Shown here in pieces: positions 15,744 to 23,823 of a DNA stretch of 64,000 bases (the first letter of the stretch is position 1; each line of letters opens with the position of its first letter). The notes under the pieces were generated by a model. The model worked only from the letters and a program-made list of their open reading frames with translations, made no database searches and had not been told where the DNA came from. The translations under genes were made by a program, and so were the position numbers. The stretch is from Syntrophaceae bacterium UBA6252 (GTDB lineage Bacteria; Desulfobacterota; Syntrophia; Syntrophales; UBA6807): NCBI GenBank assembly GCA_002441265.1, contig DJVQ01000045.1:1-64000 (forward strand). The letters run 5' to 3'.

Positions 15744-17129
15744 TTGCTTTTTCAATCCAGCCTGGGAATCCATGTCGAACAGGACCGGCTCGGCATGGTT
15801 TTTCTGAAAAGTTCTTTCAAGGGAATCGTCCTCGGGGACCAGACGACGGTCGTCCTCGATCCCTCCCTGTCCCCGGAGGAACGGATGGAAGCGGTTTCCA
15901 CCCAGATCCGGAATTTCGCGCAGGCGAACCGCATCACTCCGTCCTCGGAAATTTACATGACCATTCCCCGGAAAGAGATCCTGTACCGATGGATCGATCT
16001 TCCCGCCGCCGCCGGCGAGAACCTCCGGGAGACCATCGGTTATGAAATGGAAAAGTTCACCCCCTTCCCGTCCGACGCCCTGCACTTCGACGTCCGGGTC
16101 GTCCAGGAGGACCGGGGCGACGGCCAGATCCGGGTGCTTCTCCTGGCGGTCCGGAAAAAGGCGGTGGAACCCTTCCTGGATGTCATGAGAAGAAACAATC
16201 TGGGCCCCTCCGGCATCGAATCCGTTTCTTCGGCCCTTGTGAACGCCGTCACGGCGGACAAGGAGATGCCCGGCGGAAACGGGAAGATGGTTCTCTTTTC
16301 CGGGGACGGACACCTGGAGGGGATGGTCCTCAGGAAGAATCAGCTCCTGTTTTCCAAGTTCCTGGAAATCGGGGCGCAGCCGGATGAGACGTTTGCGGAT
16401 GCCGCTTTCCGCATGACGGAGGAACTCCGGGAGAAGACGTCGGAGGAAGATCCCCCTTCGTCCGTTCTGTGTGCCGGGGATCCCTTCGACGACGCCGTAC
16501 TCAGGGATCTCGGGGAGAGGAGAAACCTTCGGATCGACCGGGTGAATTCCTCCTCACGGGGCATCCAGTCGCCGGCGCTTCTGCCCGCCTACGGCCTTGC
16601 GCTCAAGGGGGTTCGAAAGGTTCCCCTGAACGTCAACTTCCTCCCGAGGGAACTCCGCAAGAAAGCGAGCCGCGCGGGACTCTACATTCTGTTCGCCCTT
16701 TCTTTTCTGGTTCTTCTTTCCACCGCCGGCTGGCTGGGGAGTTCCATCGCCCACCAGCGGATGCTTCTGGACCGCCTGAACGGCGAGCTGGAAACGCTTT
16801 CCAGGGACGTTCAGAGAATCGAGCGTCTCGGCGATAAAGTTCGAACCCTGGAAGGGGAAATCGATTTTTTCAACGGGATTGCGGCAGGACGGGTCCGGGT
16901 GCTCGATCTCATGAAGGAACTGGCGGAAAGAATCCCGGAAACGGCATGGACCCAGCGGTTTTCCCTCAGCGGGAACACGATCGAGATCGAGGGGTACGCG
17001 GATGCCGCCTCCGATCTCCTGCCTCTTCTCGAGGCCTCGCCCCGTTTCGGGAATGCCGGGTTCCTCTCCCCCATCACCAAGGGGCGGGACGGCAAGGAAC
17101 GATTTCGCATCGGGCTCAAGATTCAGTGA
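15744..17129 (+). CDS. gspL: GspL/PilM-PilN-type platform protein
   Basis: Inner-membrane platform component linking GspE to GspM. 461 residues from a TTG start, chosen because GGGAGG lies five bases upstream. An actin-like cytoplasmic domain (about 1-290; SLGIHVEQDRLGMVFL, MTIPRKEILYRWIDLP, YEMEKFTPFP) resembles PilM as well as GspL. A single membrane segment at about 312-335 (LYILFALSFLVLLSTAGWLG) is followed by a coiled coil and a ferredoxin-like PilN/Fimbrial-assembly domain. The protein therefore reads as a natural PilM-PilN fusion, which is how GspL is built. It lies 13 bp after the repeat-like element. Confidence 0.88.
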   Translation: MLFQSSLGIHVEQDRLGMVFLKSSFKGIVLGDQTTVVLDPSLSPEERMEAVSTQIRNFAQANRITPSSEIYMTIPRKEILYRWIDLPAAAGENLRETIGYEMEKFTPFPSDALHFDVRVVQEDRGDGQIRVLLLAVRKKAVEPFLDVMRRNNLGPSGIESVSSALVNAVTADKEMPGGNGKMVLFSGDGHLEGMVLRKNQLLFSKFLEIGAQPDETFADAAFRMTEELREKTSEEDPPSSVLCAGDPFDDAVLRDLGERRNLRIDRVNSSSRGIQSPALLPAYGLALKGVRKVPLNVNFLPRELRKKASRAGLYILFALSFLVLLSTAGWLGSSIAHQRMLLDRLNGELETLSRDVQRIERLGDKVRTLEGEIDFFNGIAAGRVRVLDLMKELAERIPETAWTQRFSLSGNTIEIEGYADAASDLLPLLEASPRFGNAGFLSPITKGRDGKERFRIGLKIQ

Positions 17130-17134
17130 CCGCC

Positions 17135-17710
17135 ATGATCGGACAGATAAAACTGACCAGAGAAAGAAAATGGATCATCGGCATCGGGGCGGTCCTCCTC
17201 TTGGCCGGCCTGATCTACCGGTTCCATCCCGTTCTCACGGGATTGTGGCCGGGGGAAGAGGAGGCCCTGATCAAGGCAAAGAAAATTGCCAAATATCATG
17301 AAACGATCCAGAATTCGGGAGACCTCGAAGGCCGCCTCGTTTCACTGACCAGAACCCTGGAGCGTTTCGAATCGAAACTGCTTGCCGGGGACACCGCCGC
17401 CCTCGCCGCCGTGGACATCCAGAACATCCTGGGGGATATCACGGAGAGGGCGGGCGTGGAAATCCGGACGGTCCGGGTGCTCCGGCCCGAAGAATTGAAA
17501 GACAGAGACTACATCCGGATTCCCGTGCAGTTCCTGGTGAGTTGCTCCGTCCGACAGTTGAGGGACATTCTCTACGGCATCGAATCCTCTTCCAGAATCC
17601 TCGTTTTCGAGAGGGTGCAGATCAGCGCCGTGGGAAGAGGGGGCGACCAGGTACAGGCGGACATCATCGTGGCGGGATACATGAGGAAAACCGGGGAAAA
17701 AGCGGGGTGA
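17135..17710 (+). CDS. gspM: GspM/PilO-type platform protein
   Basis: Small bitopic inner-membrane protein that partners GspL. 191 residues: short cytoplasmic tail MIGQIKLTRERKW, one membrane helix (IIGIGAVLLLAGLIYRF), a predicted coiled coil (about 45-85) and a C-terminal ferredoxin-like domain (VQFLVSCSVRQLRDILYGIE; ILVFERVQISAV). Sequence similarity in this family is weak, so the call leans on size, topology and position between gspL and gspC. Start at ATG 17135, 5 bp after gspL. Confidence 0.8.
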   Translation: MIGQIKLTRERKWIIGIGAVLLLAGLIYRFHPVLTGLWPGEEEALIKAKKIAKYHETIQNSGDLEGRLVSLTRTLERFESKLLAGDTAALAAVDIQNILGDITERAGVEIRTVRVLRPEELKDRDYIRIPVQFLVSCSVRQLRDILYGIESSSRILVFERVQISAVGRGGDQVQADIIVAGYMRKTGEKAG

Positions 17711-17719
17711 CCGGACGTC

Positions 17720-18454
17720 ATGATTCCTAAAATATGGCTGGTGAATCTGGGCCTGGCGTTCCTCGTGGTTTTTACGGGGATCCGGGCGGCGGGCGTCTGG
17801 TTCCAGGACAACGGGCCGATTGTGACCGGAAAGGTATCGGAAAAACCCGTCGATCGGGTTCCGGAGAAAAAAATGTTCACGGCGGCCCTTCCCCCGGAAT
17901 CGTCTTATGCCCCCGTCGTGGAGAAGAATCTGTTTTCCCCGGACAGGAAGGAACCCGCCGCCTCCCAGGAGCCCACGGCGGAATCGAAGGGGGAAATCAC
18001 CGAACTGAAGATTCCCGGAAAAAAGGTGGCGCTCTATGGCGTCGTTCTCGTGGATGACTTCCGAAAGGCCCTCATCACGAATCTTGAAAAAAAGGGGAAG
18101 GAACGGGATGTCATCTGGGTCCGGGAGGGGGAAACGGTCGGGAATTTCAAGGTGGCCCGGATCGAGAAGGACAAGGTGCTCCTTGTGGAAAACGGCCGGC
18201 AGTATGAAATCGCCCTGTATTCGGATGACAAGCCCGAGAGGCGGACCGTCGCCGTTCCCGAGGGAAAACCGAGCGTGATCGCGCCGGAGGGTGAGGCAAA
18301 GAAGGCATCGGCGCCTCCGGCCCCGGCCGTCGAATCGAAAGGCGGCGCTCCCCCCTCCCCCCGTCCTCCCTCCGTTGCCGGGGAAAAGGGCGGAGACGAC
18401 GAATACGAAGTCATCAGCACGCCTTTCGGTCAGCTCAAGAGGAAAAAGAAATGA
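17720..18454 (+). CDS. gspC: GspC-like protein with C-terminal TPFG motif
   Basis: Inner-membrane T2SS protein that bridges to the secretin. 244 residues: an N-terminal membrane anchor (LVNLGLAFLVVFTGIRAAG), a linker, then the homology region (VEKNLFSPDRK; IPGKKVALYGVVLVDDFRKALI; VIWVREGETVGNFKVARI). The usual C-terminal PDZ or coiled coil is replaced by a Pro/Ala-rich linker (about 190-225) and a tail EYEVISTPFGQLKRKKK at the very C-terminus. The TPFG tail (residues 234-237) reappears in the next two genes. Overlaps the next gene by 4 bp. Confidence 0.82.
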   Translation: MIPKIWLVNLGLAFLVVFTGIRAAGVWFQDNGPIVTGKVSEKPVDRVPEKKMFTAALPPESSYAPVVEKNLFSPDRKEPAASQEPTAESKGEITELKIPGKKVALYGVVLVDDFRKALITNLEKKGKERDVIWVREGETVGNFKVARIEKDKVLLVENGRQYEIALYSDDKPERRTVAVPEGKPSVIAPEGEAKKASAPPAPAVESKGGAPPSPRPPSVAGEKGGDDEYEVISTPFGQLKRKKK

Positions 18455-18777
18455 AAACGACGTTCCTGCTGCTTCTGAGCCTTCTCGGACCGGCATGTTT
18501 CGGGACGGCGGTGCCGGAATCCGCCCTTGCCGCCGTGGAGGAGCGGGGAACCGCCGTCCTCCAGGGATCTCCTTCGGATACCGTGGATCATGACAAGGAT
18601 GAGGGGATGATGACGACGCCTTTCGGGGAAATCAGGAGAAATCCTTCCGCCGCGACGAAAGTCCGGAACGGCCTCTCCGGTCGCGGAAAAGCGTCGGAGG
18701 ACGGATGCGAGATCGTGCAGACGCCGTTCGGACCCGTGAAACGCGGGATCACGAACCAGGGAAAGGACCGGGAATGA
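18451..18777 (+). CDS. small secreted protein with two TPFG motifs, function unknown
   Basis: A 108-residue protein encoded between gspC and gspD with 4-bp overlaps on both sides, so it belongs to the secretion operon. It has a signal peptide (MKTTFLLLLSLLG...SALA). The mature part is hydrophilic and probably disordered, with two copies of the motif: EGMMTTPFGEIRR (TPFG at 56-59) and CEIVQTPFGPVKR (91-94). I recognise no family. GspN, GspS pilotin and GspAB do not look like this. Because the motif is also in the C-terminus of GspC and the N-terminus of GspD, I infer a periplasmic adaptor or assembly factor for the GspC-GspD contact. Confidence 0.75.
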   Translation: MKTTFLLLLSLLGPACFGTAVPESALAAVEERGTAVLQGSPSDTVDHDKDEGMMTTPFGEIRRNPSAATKVRNGLSGRGKASEDGCEIVQTPFGPVKRGITNQGKDRE

Positions 18778-21077
18778 CAAGGTTGATTGTCTGTCTTCTT
18801 TTGCTGATGTCGTCCATCGGATGCGCCGCCGAAACGCCCAAGGCGGTGAAAAACGACGGCCCCGCGGCAGCGGGAGCGGTTCGGACGCCGCCGTCGAAGG
18901 GCGCCGTCCCGGACATCGCCCCCGATCACGTCGTGGACAACAGTGGTGAATACGAATACGTGAACACGCCCTTCGGGTTCGTGAAACGGAGAGTCGGGAA
19001 AGGCGGCTCCCCCCCGTCGGCGTCTCCTTTCGGAGGAACGATGGAAGCGGCGCCGCCCCCCGCCCCTGCGGGCCGTCCGGCGGAACCTGTCCCCGCGCCG
19101 GCACCGGAGGTCAAAAAGGAAGCGGTTCCGCCCCCGGCGGCGGCCCGGCCCGTTCCCGCCGCCCCGCCGGCGCCGGCGAAGACGGAGAAAAAGGGGCCCG
19201 AGGGAGGGGTGGCCCTGAATTTCGACGACGCGGACCTGTACGAGGTCATCCGGACCTTCTCCGAGATCCTGAACATCAATTACATCGTCGACCCCAATAT
19301 CCGGGGGAGAGTGACGATCCACGTCGCGGGATCCCTGGGGAAACCCGACATCCTCCCCGTCTTCTACCAGATCCTCGAGGCAAACGGCCTCACCGCCGTC
19401 CAGGAGGGGAAACTCTACCGCATCGTGAAAATGAAGGAAAGCCCCCGGCTGCCGCTCCTGATCCGGTCCGAAGGGGAGGAAGGGGACTTTTCCCCGGACC
19501 AGAGGATGATGCTCCAGATCGTTCCCCTCAAGTTCATCTCGGCCCAGGAAATGTCGAAAGTCCTGACGCCCTTCCTTTCCGCCGACGGGACGATCCTCGC
19601 CCACGACGGGTCCAACGTCCTTCTCGTCGTGGACAAGGGGATCAACGTCCTCAAGTGCCTGAAACTGGTGGAGGTGTTCGACGCCAATGTCTTCGACCGG
19701 GTGAGCCACCGGTTCTACTTTCTCGAAAATACCAAGGCGGAGGACCTCGCCAAGATCCTGAAGGAAGTCCTGTCGTCCTATTCCCTCGGGAAAAAGGACG
19801 ACGTGAAGGTCATTCCCATCGAGCGGCTGAACGCCCTCCTCGTCGTTTCCCCGCAGGAACGGGCCCTCGACGAGATCGAGCCTTTCCTCAAACAGATCGA
19901 TGTCGCGGCCGATACGGCGGAGCCCCAGATCTACGTCTATTTCGTGAAAAACGGCGAGGCGAAGCAGCTCGGATCGATTCTGGAAGACATCTTCACGAAA
20001 GGCGGTGGAAAAACAAAGGAGGAGGCCGCGACGAAGGCGAAAACGCCCACGAATCCTCTTTCCATGGCGGCGGTGAAGGAGAAGGAGGAAGCGGCGAAGC
20101 CGGCGGAAAAAACCCCGGCTCCGGCATCCCGGCCGGGCGGCGAGGAGGAGTCGGGTGCCATCCGGGGGGAGGTGGGGATCACCGTGGACGAGGTCCGCAA
20201 CGCCCTGGTCATCAAGGCGCTTCCGAGGGATTACCAGATCGTCGAAAAAGTCCTTCTCCGTCTTGACATCATGCCCCGGCAGGTCCTCATCGAAGCGATG
20301 ATCGCCGAGGTCACCCTGACCGATGAGACAAGTCTCGGAATCGATTGGAGCTTCGACGGATCCACCGCCGTCGCCCCGCTGGGGGGGCTTTCGGCAACCA
20401 TCGGCAATGCCGGCCTCGCCTACTCGGTCCAGCTCACAAACCACTGGAAGTCCGTTCTGAATGCCTTTGCGAATGACAACAGGCTCAACGTCCTTTCCTC
20501 CCCCCACATCCTGGCCTCGGACAACAAAGAGGCGAAAATCGACGTTTCGGATGAAATCCCCGTCGTGACGACAACGTACACGCCGACGTCGTCAACGGCG
20601 ACGGATGTATATGAGACAAGCGTCCAGTACCGGGACACGGGGATCATCCTGACGGTGACGCCGCATATCAACGACACGGGCATGGTGACCCTGGACGTCT
20701 CCCAGGAAGTGAGCGAAAAGTCGGGAACGGAAAAAATCGGAAATGTAAGCTATCCAACCTTTTCGAAAAAGGTTGTCGACACGACGCTGACATTGAAGCA
20801 CGGCCAGACCCTCGTCATGGGAGGACTCATCAAGGAAAGGATTCAGCATGACATCGGAGGGCTTCCCTGCCTGGTCCAGGTGCCCGTCCTGCGATTCATG
20901 GCTGGAAAAGAATACAGTAAACTGAACAAAACGGAACTTATCCTCATGATTACTCCCCGGGTTGTGGTGAACCTGGAGGACGTGGATGCCGTGACAAACG
21001 AGTTCAAGAAGAAGGTGAAAAACGTTTCATTGAAGTTTGAGGAGTACAAGAAAACACGTGAATTTCTGAAGCCTTAG
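18774..21077 (+). CDS. gspD: secretin GspD with N-terminal lipobox and TPFG motif
   Basis: Outer-membrane channel of the T2SS. 767 residues from ATG 18774. The signal peptide ends SSIGC, which fits a loose lipobox with Cys17, so the secretin may be lipidated and self-piloting as HxcQ is. A 130-residue Pro/Ala-rich, low-complexity region with the motif EYEYVNTPFGFVKRR (TPFG at 65-68) precedes N0 (LNFDDADLYEVIRTFSEIL), N1-N3 ring domains (from about 235) with a charged linker in N3, and the secretin domain (VLIEAMIAEVTL; LNVLSSPHILASDNKEA; GLIKERIQHDIGGLPCL). A GspS-type pilotin was not seen. Last gene of the operon. Confidence 0.93.
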   Translation: MTRLIVCLLLLMSSIGCAAETPKAVKNDGPAAAGAVRTPPSKGAVPDIAPDHVVDNSGEYEYVNTPFGFVKRRVGKGGSPPSASPFGGTMEAAPPPAPAGRPAEPVPAPAPEVKKEAVPPPAAARPVPAAPPAPAKTEKKGPEGGVALNFDDADLYEVIRTFSEILNINYIVDPNIRGRVTIHVAGSLGKPDILPVFYQILEANGLTAVQEGKLYRIVKMKESPRLPLLIRSEGEEGDFSPDQRMMLQIVPLKFISAQEMSKVLTPFLSADGTILAHDGSNVLLVVDKGINVLKCLKLVEVFDANVFDRVSHRFYFLENTKAEDLAKILKEVLSSYSLGKKDDVKVIPIERLNALLVVSPQERALDEIEPFLKQIDVAADTAEPQIYVYFVKNGEAKQLGSILEDIFTKGGGKTKEEAATKAKTPTNPLSMAAVKEKEEAAKPAEKTPAPASRPGGEEESGAIRGEVGITVDEVRNALVIKALPRDYQIVEKVLLRLDIMPRQVLIEAMIAEVTLTDETSLGIDWSFDGSTAVAPLGGLSATIGNAGLAYSVQLTNHWKSVLNAFANDNRLNVLSSPHILASDNKEAKIDVSDEIPVVTTTYTPTSSTATDVYETSVQYRDTGIILTVTPHINDTGMVTLDVSQEVSEKSGTEKIGNVSYPTFSKKVVDTTLTLKHGQTLVMGGLIKERIQHDIGGLPCLVQVPVLRFMAGKEYSKLNKTELILMITPRVVVNLEDVDAVTNEFKKKVKNVSLKFEEYKKTREFLKP

Positions 21078-21348
21078 CGCCACTTTCGGGTTGAAGGGAG
21101 CGGTGCCCGGGCGGACGGGGGGCACCGGGAGGGATTTCCCCTCCGGGCACAGGCGGTGACGAGGCGTTTCCTGACGGTGTCCGGGGCTTCCGCCCCGGAA
21201 AGCCGCCGGCGAGTTCGATCGTGCGAAATGCGGGTCCCCGGACGGGCGGGACGGCATGCGGCAATCCAGGTGCTTCGCCACAGCCGGATGTCATGACAAT
21301 CCATTGAACGAGGAGCGAACGGGGAGCGTCAGGTTCGAAGTGTTGTAA
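21078..21348 (+). other. 271-bp intergenic region with hairpins
   Basis: No gene is supported. A perfect hairpin TCCGGGGC-TTCC-GCCCCGGA lies at 21180-21199, and a weaker GGTGCCC/GGGCACC pair just after gspD. Neither has a T-run, so factor-independent termination is doubtful. A weak GG-N10-GC pattern (21260-21273) could be a second sigma-54 site for the next operon. Confidence 0.4.
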
Positions 21349-22368
21349 ATGGAGAGATGGAACAGATCGAGGAGGGGGCGTTCCAACGGGATTCACTTTC
21401 CCGATCCCGTTCCGTTTGTCCTCTTGCCGCCCGTCGGACCGGCGATTCGAACCCTCCTTCTTGTTGTCGCCCTGTTGCTGACTCTGTTTGCCGGATCGAC
21501 CACCCTTGCGGAGGAACCGGAAAAACACGCCGTCGCCGTCTTCGTGTCCCAGGAGATCCGGCCCTATCTCGAGGCCCTGGACGGGTTCACCCATCTGTTT
21601 GCTGATAAACGGGAGATCTTCGTCGACGTCTTTCACCTGGAGAAGGTTTCCTCCGAAGGGAAGGAACTTGTCGGCCAATTGTCCCACAAGGAATACGGGG
21701 CGTACGTCGCCATCGGTCCCATCGCCGCCCGCTTTCTCTGGGAGGATCTCCGGCCGGAAAAGGGGACCTCCTTTTACTCCATGGTCCTCAACCCGGAGCG
21801 GATGATCCCGGGCGGCGTCGGGGCCTGCGGGATTTCCCTGAACCTGCCCGCGTGGGTGCAGCTCGAAGCGATTCATAAGATCCTTCCGGGAGTCCGGAGA
21901 ATCGGGCTTCTCTTCGATCCCGTTTACAACAGCGGATTCCATGACGAGGCCCGTCAGGCGGCCCCTCCCGGAGTATCCCTGATCCCCGTGGCCGTTTCCT
22001 CGAGGAAGGACATTCCCGCGGTCCTGAAAAGAAACTTCGGGGAAGTGGACGCCCTCTGGCTGATCCCCGACCGGACGATCACCACGGAAAGCCTCATCCA
22101 GTACATCATTCGTGAATCCGTCTACAACAAGATTCCCGTGATCGGCTACAATCGCTTCTTCTACGAGAGCGGGGCCGTTCTTTCGTTCATCTTCGACTAC
22201 CGGGAAATCGGAAGCCAGTCCGGTGAAGAGGTCCTTGAAATTCTGTCCGGACGTCCCTGCATGAGCACGCCCCCGCTGTACCGCATCTGGCTGAACGAGA
22301 AGGTGGCGAAGAGCATGGGCGTCGAAATGAGGCGAACGCCGGACCAGCCCATCGAGGCGGGACCATGA
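21349..22368 (+). CDS. ABC-type periplasmic substrate-binding protein
   Basis: Periplasmic binding protein of the PF04392 (TrpX/YtfQ-like ABC substrate-binding) type. 339 residues; the N-terminus is a signal sequence or anchor after a basic stretch (TLLLVVALLLTLFAGSTTLA then EEPEK), unusually long, so the true start may be downstream. The Rossmann-like lobes show VGPIAARFLWEDL-like repeats, GVRRIGLLFDP and VDALWLIPDRTITT. No ABC permease or ATPase is encoded nearby; instead a sensor kinase follows with a 4-bp overlap. I infer that it presents a ligand to the kinase rather than to a transporter. Confidence 0.75.
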   Translation: MERWNRSRRGRSNGIHFPDPVPFVLLPPVGPAIRTLLLVVALLLTLFAGSTTLAEEPEKHAVAVFVSQEIRPYLEALDGFTHLFADKREIFVDVFHLEKVSSEGKELVGQLSHKEYGAYVAIGPIAARFLWEDLRPEKGTSFYSMVLNPERMIPGGVGACGISLNLPAWVQLEAIHKILPGVRRIGLLFDPVYNSGFHDEARQAAPPGVSLIPVAVSSRKDIPAVLKRNFGEVDALWLIPDRTITTESLIQYIIRESVYNKIPVIGYNRFFYESGAVLSFIFDYREIGSQSGEEVLEILSGRPCMSTPPLYRIWLNEKVAKSMGVEMRRTPDQPIEAGP

Positions 22369-23774
22369 AGATCCGTTTCGGCATTCATTTCCGGCTTCTT
22401 GCGGCAGGATTCGCCATCATCGTAGCGACGACGGTGATCCTCGGGTACATGGGGCTCCGGATCTCCCGGCAATTCGTCCAGACGCGATTCGAGGACCGCA
22501 TCGACTTTCTGACAAGGCATCTCGCCCTCAATGCCGAACTGGGCGTTCTCATCGACGACCGGGACATGCTCAAAAGGCTGGCCATGAACCTCCTTTCGGA
22601 AAAGGACGTCGTCGCCGTTTCCATTTTCGACCGGGATGGGAACGAACTGACCGGCGTGGTCAGGAAAATGGCCGGTTCCGTCCTCTTCCGGGAATATCCC
22701 GTGATCCTGAGGGCCGTTGAAGAGGAGACACGGGCCTTCGCGGAGGAACTTCCGGCGGACCGGAGATCGGAACAGACGATCGGGGGAGTCCGCATTGCCT
22801 ACAGCACGAAGGGGATCGATCAGCTTCTCGTGACCATGCGGGACCGTTTCGCCCTTCTCTCCGTCGGCCTCGCAGCCGTGGTCGGGCTCGCGTTCTACCT
22901 CCTGTCCCATTCCCTGGTGGCCCCCGTGACGGAACTCGCGGGAGCGGCGAAACGGGTCGCCGGCGGGGACATGAAGTTCAGGGTCGAGCCTGGCACGCTT
23001 CCGGAGACCCGCGAACTGGCTCTTGCCTTCAATGCCATGCTGGATTCCCTGGAACAGAGCAGGGTCGCCCTCGAAAAGGCGCACCAGGAGATGATGCGGC
23101 GGAACACCCTCGCGGAAATGGGCAAATTTTCCCTGATGATCGCACACGAGGTGAAGAATCCCCTCAGCATCATCAAGACGTCCCTGGATCTCCTGAAGAA
23201 AGACCGGACTGATCTGGAGGGGGACACCCTGGTCATCTACATCGAAGAGGAGATCCGGAGGATGAACCGCCTCATCGAGGACTTTCTCGCCTTTGCGAGA
23301 CCCTCCCGGCCGGTCTTCCGGGAAGTGAGGATCAATGAACTCGTCCGGACGATCCTGATGCGATTCGAAATGCAGCACGCCGGGCTGCCCATAGAGGTGT
23401 CCCTGGAATGTCTCGACGAGGAACGGCTCATCGAGGGGGACCCGGACCTCCTGACAAGGGCGATGGACAACATCCTGAAAAACGCCTGCGAGGCGAACGG
23501 GGAAAAAGGGCGGATCACCGTGGCACTCCACAGGAACGGGGAGCGGATTTCCGTCGAAGTCCGGGACGAGGGCGGCGGCATCCCCGGGGAGATCATGGAA
23601 AAGATCTGTGAGCCTTTCTTCACGACCCGATCGAAGGGTACGGGTCTGGGTCTCGCCTATGTCCTTCAGGTCGTCGAGTCCCACGGAGGATCACTGAAGG
23701 CGGAAAACCATCCGGCAGGCGGTGCGCTCTTCCGGATCGAACTCTCCGCGGGGCGGCCCTGTCCGTCCGCTTGA
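22365..23774 (+). CDS. sensor histidine kinase with HAMP domain
   Basis: Membrane-bound kinase of a two-component system. 469 residues: TM1 about 8-30, a periplasmic sensor of about 130 residues, TM2 about 162-183, HAMP (SHSLVAPVTELAGAAKRVAGGD), HisKA with phospho-acceptor His261 in MIAHEVKNPLS, and HATPase_c with the N box (NILKNACEANGEKG), G1 (DEGGGIPGE) and G2 (TRSKGTGLGLAYV). It starts within the stop of the binding-protein gene and is followed after 49 bp by its likely partner regulator. Confidence 0.95.
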   Translation: MKIRFGIHFRLLAAGFAIIVATTVILGYMGLRISRQFVQTRFEDRIDFLTRHLALNAELGVLIDDRDMLKRLAMNLLSEKDVVAVSIFDRDGNELTGVVRKMAGSVLFREYPVILRAVEEETRAFAEELPADRRSEQTIGGVRIAYSTKGIDQLLVTMRDRFALLSVGLAAVVGLAFYLLSHSLVAPVTELAGAAKRVAGGDMKFRVEPGTLPETRELALAFNAMLDSLEQSRVALEKAHQEMMRRNTLAEMGKFSLMIAHEVKNPLSIIKTSLDLLKKDRTDLEGDTLVIYIEEEIRRMNRLIEDFLAFARPSRPVFREVRINELVRTILMRFEMQHAGLPIEVSLECLDEERLIEGDPDLLTRAMDNILKNACEANGEKGRITVALHRNGERISVEVRDEGGGIPGEIMEKICEPFFTTRSKGTGLGLAYVLQVVESHGGSLKAENHPAGGALFRIELSAGRPCPSA

Positions 23775-23823
23775 GGACGGCGGCGGCCGGGCGCGGGATT
23801 CAAAGGCAGGTGAAAACGATTCC

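Noticed and set aside
21260..21273. Second GG-N10-GC pattern ahead of the binding-protein gene
   Set aside because: Only about half of the sigma-54 consensus positions fit; kept as a note, not called as a promoter.
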